9,512 nucleotides of DNA from CAYHEQ01 sp964355795 (lineage in GTDB: Bacteria > Patescibacteriota > JACPGU01). Location of the stretch: the NCBI GenBank assembly GCA_964355795.1, contig CAYHEQ010000034.1:1-9512 (forward strand), in the 5' to 3' direction. Shown here in pieces: positions 1 through 5,794 of the stretch (positions are counted from its first letter, which is position 1; the number at the start of each line of letters is the position of its first letter). A model generated the notes under the pieces. That model did no database searches. It worked only from the letters and a program-made list of their open reading frames with translations, and was not told where the DNA came from. The position numbers and the translations under genes are program-made.

Positions 1-508
1 GCGCGCCGGGATCTCTATTATATAATTCCACAAATTCATCGGTAGCTGTCCCGCCAGCTGTTTGGATTTCGGAAATGAGAACAGGCGCCTGTTGCAACAT
101 CGGCGACATGGGAAAACCGTCAGTTTGGTTCGTAGAAGTAGAAGAACTTTTGGGCGCGCCAGCGCCAGTAGCCACAGTAATAGTATCTGCCATTGACGGG
201 CTGATGAGAGCGCCCGTCGCTACAACCCGCACAGTGTCGTTGGCAGTATTGGTGGTGGCCAAAGTAGCGGAGGAGATGGTGGTGGTATCGCCAGTCGCGG
301 AGGTAGCGAGAGTATAGTTGGTGGTGGTTTGTGAAGTTGTTGCGTCCATCGCTTCAGAAAAAACGATATCAATGGTCGTCGGACTGACATAACGCATTTG
401 CTGGATGAAAGGCGTGCCGGCTTTCGCAGGACTAATTGGCCCGACAAGTGTTAAAAGCAAACCAAAGGACAACATTCCCGTTATCCATTTTTTGAAACTA
501 GTTTTCAT
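1..508 (-). CDS. Secreted protein with Ig-like domain and start of a lamin-tail domain (C-terminus cut by window edge)
   Basis: The frame stays open from an ATG at 508 down to the window edge (169 codons visible). Residues 1-30 form a signal peptide: a basic start (MKTSFKKW), a hydrophobic core at about 11-23, and an AKA signal peptidase I site before Gly31. Residues about 35-112 resemble bacterial Ig-like (SbsA-type) domains, with the strand IDIVFSEAMDATT and a Thr/Ser-rich sandwich. A Ser/Thr linker (about 119-131) leads to PVLISEIQ...TDEFVELYN (142-164), the characteristic first strands of a lamin-tail domain (LTD). In bacteria, LTD proteins are extracellular or cell-surface proteins; the ligand here is unknown. 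A strong AGGAGG lies 8 nt upstream of the ATG and fixes the start. The gene begins 49 bp after the small membrane protein gene and may be co-transcribed with it. Any nuclease or anchor domain would lie outside the window. Confidence 0.85.
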   Translation of the reverse strand, partial: MKTSFKKWITGMLSFGLLLTLVGPISPAKAGTPFIQQMRYVSPTTIDIVFSEAMDATTSQTTTNYTLATSATGDTTTISSATLATTNTANDTVRVVATGALISPSMADTITVATGAGAPKSSSTSTNQTDGFPMSPMLQQAPVLISEIQTAGGTATDEFVELYNRDPGA

Positions 509-516
509 AATACCAC

Positions 517-522
517 CCTCCT
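517..522 (-). promoter_or_regulatory. Strong Shine-Dalgarno site
   Basis: On the minus strand the sequence is AGGAGG followed by GTGGTATT and ATG, a perfect anti-16S match with 8-nt spacing. It is the only strong Shine-Dalgarno in the window, so the secreted LTD protein may be translated more efficiently than its neighbours. Confidence 0.85.
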
Positions 523-526
523 TTTA

Positions 527-548
527 CCAGCCACCACGCTGGCTTTTT
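527..548. other. Small hairpin between two minus-strand genes (attenuator, processing site or weak terminator)
   Basis: CCAGC (527-531) pairs with GCTGG (538-542) and is followed on the plus strand by CTTTTT. On the minus strand, where the genes are, it is preceded by AAAAA and followed by TAAAAGG, so it has no proper U tract in the useful direction. It lies in the leader of the LTD gene, immediately before the Shine-Dalgarno. Its role is uncertain. Confidence 0.35.
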
Positions 549-557
549 AGTACTATA

Positions 558-806
558 CTATTTTTTGCTATTATTGTTCGCGATAATGTAACTTTGAATG
601 TAATTTAATCTTTGCTCCATGGAAGTAAGTCGGTTGTTGATTTGTTCCAATTGGGCGTTGGTGAAACTGGAAGCGTCCTTGTTGGCCACTGCGTCTCTGA
701 TGGTATTTTTGGCATAAAAAATGACCGCAGTTTGCGCGCCAAAAAATATAATGGCGACAATAACGGTCAAAATAATCTTCTTCGTGATATTTTTGAACTG
801 TGGCAT
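558..806 (-). CDS. Small single-pass membrane protein with coiled coil (hypothetical)
   Basis: This encodes 82 residues starting MPQFKNITKK. A basic N-terminus is followed by one hydrophobic segment at about 11-31 (IILTVIVAIIFFGAQTAVIF), then a polar region at about 50-74 (AQLEQINNRLTSMEQRLNYI) with hydrophobic residues at heptad spacing, suggesting a short coiled coil. It is probably membrane-anchored and oligomeric; no function is recognised. The frame extends upstream to an ATG at 911, but a good promoter lies inside that extension (-35 at 887-892, -10 at 865-870), so a transcript starting near 858 could not encode the longer form; the ATG at 806 is therefore preferred. No Shine-Dalgarno is close to it: the leader just before the ATG is A-rich. 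It ends in TAG, 49 bp before the secreted LTD protein. Confidence 0.65.
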   Translation of the reverse strand: MPQFKNITKKIILTVIVAIIFFGAQTAVIFYAKNTIRDAVANKDASSFTNAQLEQINNRLTSMEQRLNYIQSYIIANNNSKK

Positions 807-857
807 TTTGTTTTTGTTTTTGATAACAAGAGAAAACCTCGAGAAAAAATTCCACGT

Positions 858-892
858 ATCCCCAATTTTACGCTCAAAAAAAGTGCTGTCAA
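858..892 (-). promoter_or_regulatory. Sigma70-type promoter for the small membrane protein
   Basis: On the minus strand, TTGACA (887-892) is followed by a 16-bp spacer and TAAAAT (865-870), predicting a start near 858, about 50 nt before the ATG at 806. The -35 hexamer lies in the loop and inner stem of the terminator hairpin at 873-905, so the two elements share DNA. Confidence 0.65.
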
Positions 893-905
893 GCACTTTT
901 TTGAG
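873..905. terminator. Bidirectional rho-independent terminator downstream of glyS
   Basis: CTCAAAAAAAGTGCT (873-887) and AGCACTTTTTTGAG (892-905) form an A/T-flanked stem with loop GTCA. It lies 44 bp past the glyS stop codon and has a T run on each strand after the GC part of the stem. It would stop glyS transcription on the minus strand and could act in either direction. Confidence 0.75.
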
Positions 906-948
906 AATCATTTTTAATAAGGAATATTAGCCAATAACATCACCCGTC

Positions 949-2277
949 CTAATATAAGCCACTTGTTTTTTCATAAAGATAAGTCGGCAAATCCGCGATC
1001 GCCACCCTCTCCTGCTTCATCGTATCTCTATCGCGAACCGTTACTGTCCCCTTTTCCAGAGAATCAAAGTCCACCGTTACGCAATACGGCGTCCCGATTT
1101 CGTCCTGATAGCGGTACCTTTTTCCGATATTGCCCCGATCGTCCCAAAAAACATTAAATTCTTTTTTAAGCGTAGCGAGAATCTCCTGCGCCTTGGCTAC
1201 CAATTCCGGTTTATTTTTGAGAAGCGGGAACACCGCTACTTTGTACGGCGCGACAAGAGGCGCTAGATGAAGCACCACCCTCATCTCCCCATCGGGAAGT
1301 TTTTCTTCCTCATAAGCCTCGCCCAAAATAGCCAAAACCGTGCGGTCCAAGCCAAAAGTCGGCTCAATCACGTGAGGTAAATACTTTTTGCCTGTTTCGT
1401 CGTCAAAATATTCCAGATTTTCTCCAGAAAATTTCTGGTGCCGTCCAAGATCGTAATCGGTGCGGTAGGCAATCGCCCAGAGCTCGTCTTGCCCGAAAGG
1501 AAAGTCGTATTCCAAATCGATAGTTCGCTTGGAATAAAAAGCCCGCTCTTTGTCCGGTATCTCGTGATTGTGCAGTCTCTCATCTTTTAACCCGATATTT
1601 TGCAAAAATCCTCTCATATACGCCAACCATTCTTCGAAAATTTTGTTCCAATCAGTATCCGGCGAGATGAAATATTCTATCTCCATCTGCTCAAATTCAT
1701 AGGTGCGAAAAATGAAATTGCCCGTTGTTACTTCGTTTCTGAAAGCTTTGCCGATTTGCCCCACCCCAAAAGGGATTTTTAGGTTCGTAGAGCTCAAAAT
1801 GTTCTTATAATCAGCAAATATCGCTTGCGCTGTTTCGGGACGCAGATAAGTGACCACCCCCTCTTCTTCTACGGGACCGATGACCGTCTTGAACATGCCA
1901 CTAAACATTTTTTCAGGAGTGAAGGCCCCTCCGCAATCGGGACATTTGCTGGCGTCGGTAAGCTTATCGGGACGAAAACGATGATGACACTTCTTGCACT
2001 CCACCAGAGAGTCTTTGAAATTCTCCACGTGCCCCGAAGCCTCCCATACCTTGGCTTTAAGAAGAATCGGTCCGTCTAGACCCACCATGTCTTCTCTGTC
2101 TTGCACGAAATACTTCCACCATGCTTTCTTAATGTTGTTTTTGAGCTCCGAACCTAGGGGGCCATAAGAATAAGTATTGGCTAGTCCGCCATAAAGCTCC
2201 GATCCGGGAAAAACAAATCCCCGCCTCTTGCAAAGCGAAACGATTTTTTCCATCTTGCTTGCCACCTTCTCTGCCAT
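949..2277 (-). CDS. glyS: Glycyl-tRNA synthetase, class II, alpha2 dimeric type
   Basis: This 442-residue protein charges tRNA-Gly with glycine. It shows the alpha2 (eukaryote/archaea/Thermus-like) architecture rather than the alpha2beta2 type: the N-terminal RRGFVFPGSELYGGLANTYSYGP (residues 18-40), a four-Cys insertion (C94, C97, C112, C115) that probably binds zinc, YLRPETAQ (144-151), motif 2 at FRNE...FRTYEFEQME (179-199), motif 3 at EPTFGLDR (305-312), and a C-terminal anticodon-binding domain from about 335 to 442 (LAPLVAPYKVAVFPL, then RYRYQDEIGTPYCVTVD). Its length is normal for the compact bacterial form. The start is the ATG at 2277; upstream there is only a weak purine stretch (AGAAGAAAA), and TATAAT on the minus strand at 2306-2311 is a possible -10 element without a clear -35. 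It ends in TAG before a bidirectional terminator. Confidence 0.97.
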   Translation of the reverse strand: MAEKVASKMEKIVSLCKRRGFVFPGSELYGGLANTYSYGPLGSELKNNIKKAWWKYFVQDREDMVGLDGPILLKAKVWEASGHVENFKDSLVECKKCHHRFRPDKLTDASKCPDCGGAFTPEKMFSGMFKTVIGPVEEEGVVTYLRPETAQAIFADYKNILSSTNLKIPFGVGQIGKAFRNEVTTGNFIFRTYEFEQMEIEYFISPDTDWNKIFEEWLAYMRGFLQNIGLKDERLHNHEIPDKERAFYSKRTIDLEYDFPFGQDELWAIAYRTDYDLGRHQKFSGENLEYFDDETGKKYLPHVIEPTFGLDRTVLAILGEAYEEEKLPDGEMRVVLHLAPLVAPYKVAVFPLLKNKPELVAKAQEILATLKKEFNVFWDDRGNIGKRYRYQDEIGTPYCVTVDFDSLEKGTVTVRDRDTMKQERVAIADLPTYLYEKTSGLY

Positions 2278-2516
2278 AATTTTCTTCTGTTAGTATTAGT
2301 ATATTATTATAATATTTTGTATTCTTAAAGACTTTATAACTTTGGCTGTAAGAATCTGAAACGTTGTTGATACTTTGGCCAATGTCTCTGACAAAAGGTT
2401 CGATCTTAAAAGATGCCCCAAGGTCGAACCTTGGATCAGGAAGAAGGGTTTCTTGCAAGTCGAACCATCATCCAGCCACTAAACAATTTCTAAAAATATA
2501 AACAACGTTCAGAAAT
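2278..2516. other. Noncoding gap between the glycosyltransferase gene and glyS
   Basis: This 239-bp gap has an AT-rich half next to glyS (2278-2345), with a minus-strand TATAAT at 2306-2311, and a more GC-rich half holding a palindrome at 2418-2434 and an inverted repeat AAGGTTCGA (2395-2403) / TCGAACCTT (2424-2432). A minus-strand open frame from 2458 runs through the glyS start region, but has no recognisable domain. No T-box or tRNA structure was found despite the GGTTCGA motifs. It probably holds the glyS promoter and leader. Confidence 0.5.
2418..2434. repeat. Short palindrome (REP-like)
   Basis: CCAAGGT-CGA-ACCTTGG is a 7-bp perfect stem with a 3-nt loop. Its right arm also pairs with AAGGTTCGA at 2395-2403, so two alternative hairpins are possible ahead of glyS. 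It resembles in style the other short palindromes in the window, though its sequence is different. Confidence 0.6.
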
Positions 2517-3617
2517 CTAACATTTTAAGGACTTGATAATATCTGCCGTTGCTTTTGGCTTGGCGATTTTTTTAATCTGTTTTTTCAATTTCTCTAAGAC
2601 CTTTCTATTCTTCATCATCTTGCGCAAAGTATCAACCACCTTTTTGGCGCTATCAGCGCGCAGAGCTACTCGATTCTTTATCAAAAACCTGGCGTTCGCC
2701 TCTTCCTGCCCGGGTATGGGGCTGGAGATTATCAGCGGGATATTCATCGCTAGAGATTCGGCCACCGTCAGTCCTCCCGGTTTGGAAACGATAACATCCG
2801 ATATCGCCATCAGCTCTTCAATATTGGTGACGAAGCGGTAAAGCAAAACCTTCCTTTTCCCGTCGCGGACAATCTCCGTTAAGGTATGATAAAGTTCCGC
2901 GTTCTTCCCGGCGACAATAATCACCTGAAAATCTTCCGACATTTTTAAAATCTTTTTCAGCGTCTCCGCTACCGGTCCAATGCCAAATCCTCCGGAAAAG
3001 ATGGCGACAGTAAATTTGTCTTCCAGCCCCAATCTTTTTCGTATTTCTTTTTTGTCAAATTTTTTCAAAAACTTTTCATCAATAGGAATGCCCGTTACTT
3101 TGATTTTGCTCTGCGCAATCTTGTATCGCAAAAGTTGTTTTTTCACTTGCTCGTTGGCCACAAAATACCTATCTACCTTGGCGTCCGCCCAAAGAGAATG
3201 CGCTTCAAAATCCGTAACAATAAGATAAATTTGCGCGTGTAGTCCATGATATTTGTCTCGCCAATAAGTGAGCAGATTGGCCGGAACAAAATGCGTACAA
3301 ATAATCAAATCCGGATTGAAATCAAAAACTTTTTCCTTGAATTCCCGCGCGTTGATCCGATCGAAAATCAGGCGGTAATCAGTAGAAGATGGCTTGATGT
3401 TTTTGTAGAGCCAGCCGTAAAGAGCTGGCACGGCTCTCACTAAATCCAGGTACCATTCTCCATAAAATCGCTGGGAAAGGAAGTCTGCGTAGTCGAGAAA
3501 ATCAATATTTTCAATTTTAATCTCTGGGTGTTGCTTGCGCAAACCCATCTCTATTGCTTCCGCCGCCTTGATATGCCCCGCCCCCGCCCGCAGGGAGACA
3601 ATCAAAACCCTCTTCAT
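2517..3617 (-). CDS. UgtP/MGDG-synthase-like glycosyltransferase (GT28 fold)
   Basis: This 366-residue protein has the two-domain GT-B layout of 1,2-diacylglycerol glycosyltransferases (UgtP, plant MGD) and the related MurG. The N-terminal domain has the MGDG-synthase signature MKRVLIVSLRAGAGHIKAAEAI with GAGH at 12-15, and a FYGEWYLDLVRAVPALYGWLY segment (51-71) expected to contact membrane lipid. The C-terminal nucleotide-sugar domain starts near 200 with FSGGFGIGP (207-215), and carries SKPGGLTVAESLA (278-290) and SPIPGQEEANA (299-309), the usual donor-binding loops. It probably acts at the inner face of the membrane, transferring a hexose from a UDP-sugar to diacylglycerol to make glycolipid; sugar and lipid specificity cannot be read from the sequence. 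MurG is less likely because of the MGDG-type N-terminus. No Shine-Dalgarno precedes the ATG. alr lies 95 bp upstream, with the same orientation. Confidence 0.88.
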   Translation of the reverse strand: MKRVLIVSLRAGAGHIKAAEAIEMGLRKQHPEIKIENIDFLDYADFLSQRFYGEWYLDLVRAVPALYGWLYKNIKPSSTDYRLIFDRINAREFKEKVFDFNPDLIICTHFVPANLLTYWRDKYHGLHAQIYLIVTDFEAHSLWADAKVDRYFVANEQVKKQLLRYKIAQSKIKVTGIPIDEKFLKKFDKKEIRKRLGLEDKFTVAIFSGGFGIGPVAETLKKILKMSEDFQVIIVAGKNAELYHTLTEIVRDGKRKVLLYRFVTNIEELMAISDVIVSKPGGLTVAESLAMNIPLIISSPIPGQEEANARFLIKNRVALRADSAKKVVDTLRKMMKNRKVLEKLKKQIKKIAKPKATADIIKSLKC

Positions 3618-3683
3618 TGTGTCGGAATTAATAATTCAAGCGAAAAACTTAAAATAATAAATGCGCGAAGCGTTTCCATAGTT

Positions 3684-3711
3684 TTACGCTTTACGCTTTG
3701 CGCTTTACATT
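3684..3711. repeat. Heptad tandem repeat abutting the alr stop codon
   Basis: TTACGCT (3684-3690), TTACGCT (3691-3697), TTGCGCT (3698-3704) and TTACATT (3705-3711) have an exact 7-bp period with decay at one end. The array touches the alr TAA (3713-3715) and lies in the 95-bp gap before the glycosyltransferase gene. There is no terminator-like hairpin here, so the two genes may be read through. Confidence 0.8.
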
Positions 3712-3712
3712 T

Positions 3713-4840
3713 TTAATTTTTGTAAACCCTTGGCACAAATTCCGGAATCTTCGTCGTCAGCTCATGCGGTACGGTGCCCAGTCTGGCGGTAAATTCTTCA
3801 GCGGTGATTTCTTCTCCATCGTCCTTGCCAAAAAGTGGCACTTCATCACCTATTTCCACTCCCCCCACATCTGTCAAATCAACGAAGGCCATATTCATAC
3901 AGACACGACCAATGATAGGCGCCCTCTTGCCCCCAACCAGAACGATCCCCCTATTGGACAATCTCCTGTCTAACCCTTCGTAATACCCGGTAGGAATAAT
4001 ACCGATCAAAGTGTCACGACAAGCGGTGAAAGATCCCCCGTAGCCAATGAGCCCTCCCTTGGCTACCTTTTTCGTAAAGATAATTTTGGTTTTGAAAGAA
4101 AGAATCGGCTTGAGATCGACATCGGCAAGTGCGTATCTCCTTGTTTCTTTAGATGGCCACAAGCCATAAAGCGAAATCCCTACCCGCACCATGTCAAAAT
4201 ACGCGTTCTTGTAAGCCAGAAGCGAGCTAGCCGCCCCTATATGCTTTATACCATGAAATCCTTTTTTAGTAAAACTCTCCCCCGCTTTGGAGAAATCATC
4301 AATTTGCTTCTGGGTATAATCCAGATAACCCTCTTCAAGAGCCGACAAATGCGACATCAGCCCCACTACCTCAATATTGGGAGAATTTTTTATCTTTTCT
4401 AGAGCGCCATTCAACTCATCCAAGAAAAATCCCAGTCTATTCAGTCCCGTATCTACTTTGATGTGAATCTTGAAATTGCAGATTGCAGATTGCAGATTGC
4501 AGATTGAGTCCAACATTTCCATGCCAGTCAAAACAATTTCCAAATCGTTTTCGAGAACTAAGCTGTAATCCTGCTGGTCAATGTACCCCATAACCACGAT
4601 AGGCTTCATCACTCCGGCTTCGCGCAAAGAGATCCCTTCCTGAATACTATTAACGCCCAAACAAAAAACGCTCTCGTTGACATCCAGCCTTTTGCCAATC
4701 TCCACCAAACCATGCCCGTAAGCATTGGCCTTGACCACTCCCATCACTTTTGTCCCGCCAAGCACTCTCTTGATTTCAGTAACATTGTGATCCAGTAATG
4801 TCAAATCAATTTCGCACCATTGAGAAAAATTATTTTGCAT
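3713..4840 (-). CDS. alr: Alanine racemase (PLP-dependent)
   Basis: This 375-residue enzyme interconverts L- and D-alanine for peptidoglycan synthesis in the cytoplasm. The N-terminal barrel carries VVKANAYGHG with the PLP lysine at K37, IHIKVDTGLNRLGF with R135 (equivalent to the Arg next to the carbamylated Lys), HIGAASSLL (200-208), and DMVRVGISLYG with R219, which contacts the PLP ring nitrogen. The C-terminal beta domain carries the second catalytic residue Y267 in LIGYGGSF and the active-site loop GRVCMNMAFVDLTDV (311-325). Length is typical. Residues 111-122 (DSICNLQSAICN) are encoded by a 7-bp tandem repeat and replace the usual helix-loop before the KVDTG strand; the catalytic motifs are untouched, so activity is expected. 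Start at 4840, with a modest AGGA 6 nt upstream that lies inside a 9-bp repeat. recO is upstream, across a palindromic element. Confidence 0.96.
   Translation of the reverse strand: MQNNFSQWCEIDLTLLDHNVTEIKRVLGGTKVMGVVKANAYGHGLVEIGKRLDVNESVFCLGVNSIQEGISLREAGVMKPIVVMGYIDQQDYSLVLENDLEIVLTGMEMLDSICNLQSAICNFKIHIKVDTGLNRLGFFLDELNGALEKIKNSPNIEVVGLMSHLSALEEGYLDYTQKQIDDFSKAGESFTKKGFHGIKHIGAASSLLAYKNAYFDMVRVGISLYGLWPSKETRRYALADVDLKPILSFKTKIIFTKKVAKGGLIGYGGSFTACRDTLIGIIPTGYYEGLDRRLSNRGIVLVGGKRAPIIGRVCMNMAFVDLTDVGGVEIGDEVPLFGKDDGEEITAEEFTARLGTVPHELTTKIPEFVPRVYKN
4475..4508. repeat. In-frame heptad repeat inside alr
   Basis: On the plus strand, a partial unit ATTGCA (4475-4480) is followed by three exact GATTGCA units (4481-4501) and a diverged GATTGAG (4502-4508). 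Read on the minus strand it encodes alr residues about 111-122. Three 7-bp units equal seven codons, so the array can sit in frame while each unit is read in a different phase. Confidence 0.95.
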
Positions 4841-4841
4841 T

Positions 4842-4868
4842 ATTCGTCCTATTTATCCTATTAGTCTT
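4842..4868. repeat. 9-bp tandem repeat containing the alr ribosome binding site
   Basis: ATTCGTCCT (4842-4850), ATTTATCCT (4851-4859) and ATTAGTCTT (4860-4868) have an exact 9-bp period. The minus-strand AGGA of the first unit lies 6 nt before the alr ATG and is the only candidate Shine-Dalgarno for alr; a second AGGA is in the next unit. Confidence 0.75.
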
Positions 4869-4871
4869 CTA

Positions 4872-4928
4872 GATGTCCGACATCCCTCCAGAGGCGGGCA
4901 GGCTGGACATCCTTTGATGTCGGACATC
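4872..4928. repeat. REP-like palindromic element between recO and alr
   Basis: Two interrupted palindromes, GATGTCCGACATC (4872-4884) and GATGTCGGACATC (4916-4928), are exact reverse complements of each other, so each can fold alone or the two can pair over 13 bp. Between them are a further GGACATCC (4905-4912) and CGGGCAGG (4895-4902), whose complement CCTGCCCG recurs in the hairpin at 7321-7352. There is no T run, so it is a repeat element rather than a simple terminator. Confidence 0.85.
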
Positions 4929-4956
4929 GGAATCTATATTCTAACATTATTAGTAT

Positions 4957-5700
4957 CTATACTGTTATGAATTTTGCAGACTTAATCTCGCGCCCCAATA
5001 TATGTTCAATGAAAAAAGCGTTGATTGTCTTCACTTCCCGCGCTATTTCGTCGTCAATTTTAACACGCTCAAGAAAATCAAAGTTTTTTGTCGTAAGAAG
5101 CCTCATCAATTTAATAGCGTTTTGCGAAATAGGGCTGGAAAGAAAATCAGTGTCTCCGCAAGTCTCGCACAGCACTCCTCCGCGCTCATCGCTGAAATAA
5201 AAATGGTGCCCCCTGATATTTTCCCGACAACCCACGCAAACCACTATCTCCGGCTTAAATCCCAAAAAATCTAGTACATTAAGCTCAAAAAACAAGAGGA
5301 GTAAAAGAAAATTAACATTTTCTTCTTCTAATCTGGTAGTAATGGATAAAAGAAATTGAAAAAGGTTTCTTTGAGGCGCATTTTCAGCCAATATTTTAGA
5401 CAATACTTCCGTAATGTAATAAAACACCCCAATCCTCTCAAAATCATTCTTGATGTTATCAAAACTTTTGATTACTTGCGCCCCCGTGACAATATGAAAA
5501 GTATGCCCCTTGACCAGCTCTAGGTCAACATAGTTGAAAGTCTCCAAATGCCCCGCCATCTTGGCTTTGATTTTTTTAATCCCCTTGGCTTTAACAACAA
5601 TTTTGCCCATATCTTCAGTAAAGACTGTCAATATCTTGTCAGCCTCAAAAAAGTCTCTCTTGCCGATAACGATGCCTTTTGTTCGATAAAATTCATTCAT
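4957..5700 (-). CDS. recO: DNA repair protein RecO (recombination mediator)
   Basis: RecO works with RecR (and RecF) to load RecA onto SSB-coated single-stranded DNA and also anneals DNA strands. The 247-residue protein has the usual length. Residues 1-80 form the OB fold, starting YRTKGIVIGKRDFFEADKILTVFTEDMGKIVVKAKGIKK, which is a standard RecO opening. A helical domain follows, and C155, C158, C178 and C181 (CVGC...CETC) form the expected zinc site. The segment ISQNAIKLMRLLTTKNF (191-207) and a final helix ending in FFIEHILGREIKSAKF complete the C-terminus. The ATG at 5700 has no Shine-Dalgarno and is preceded by a 9-10 bp repeat array. It shares orientation with mutM upstream, another DNA-repair gene, and with alr downstream. 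Confidence 0.95.
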   Translation of the reverse strand: MNEFYRTKGIVIGKRDFFEADKILTVFTEDMGKIVVKAKGIKKIKAKMAGHLETFNYVDLELVKGHTFHIVTGAQVIKSFDNIKNDFERIGVFYYITEVLSKILAENAPQRNLFQFLLSITTRLEEENVNFLLLLLFFELNVLDFLGFKPEIVVCVGCRENIRGHHFYFSDERGGVLCETCGDTDFLSSPISQNAIKLMRLLTTKNFDFLERVKIDDEIAREVKTINAFFIEHILGREIKSAKFITV

Positions 5701-5703
5701 TGG

Positions 5704-5780
5704 ACGCTAATTACGCTAATTAACTCTAATTGCTCGAATAGATTCGCATGATATTCGTAGATTCGCATGCATTCGCATAT
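5704..5780. repeat. Imperfect 9-10 bp tandem repeats between mutM and recO
   Basis: Two sub-arrays lie in the 94-bp gap. The first is ACGCTAATT (5704-5712), ACGCTAATT (5713-5721) and AACTCTAATT (5722-5731). The second is ATTCGCATGA (5742-5751), TATTCGTAG (5752-5760), ATTCGCATGC (5761-5770) and ATTCGCATAT (5771-5780). They fill almost all of the recO leader. No terminator is visible after mutM. Confidence 0.8.
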
Positions 5781-5794
5781 TGGCATCGCGCTTG

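Noticed and set aside
807..911. 35-residue N-terminal extension of the small membrane protein
   Set aside because: It overlaps a bidirectional terminator and a good promoter whose transcript would start after the upstream ATG; the extension also places a charged stretch before an otherwise ordinary signal-anchor segment.
2390..2440. tRNA or T-box element suggested by GGTTCGA motifs
   Set aside because: No cloverleaf, anticodon arm or T-box consensus could be built on either strand.
2129..2458. 109-codon minus-strand frame overlapping the start of glyS
   Set aside because: About half lies inside the glyS coding region in another frame, there is no recognisable domain, and the unique part covers palindromic leader sequence. 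A decayed gene fragment cannot be fully excluded.
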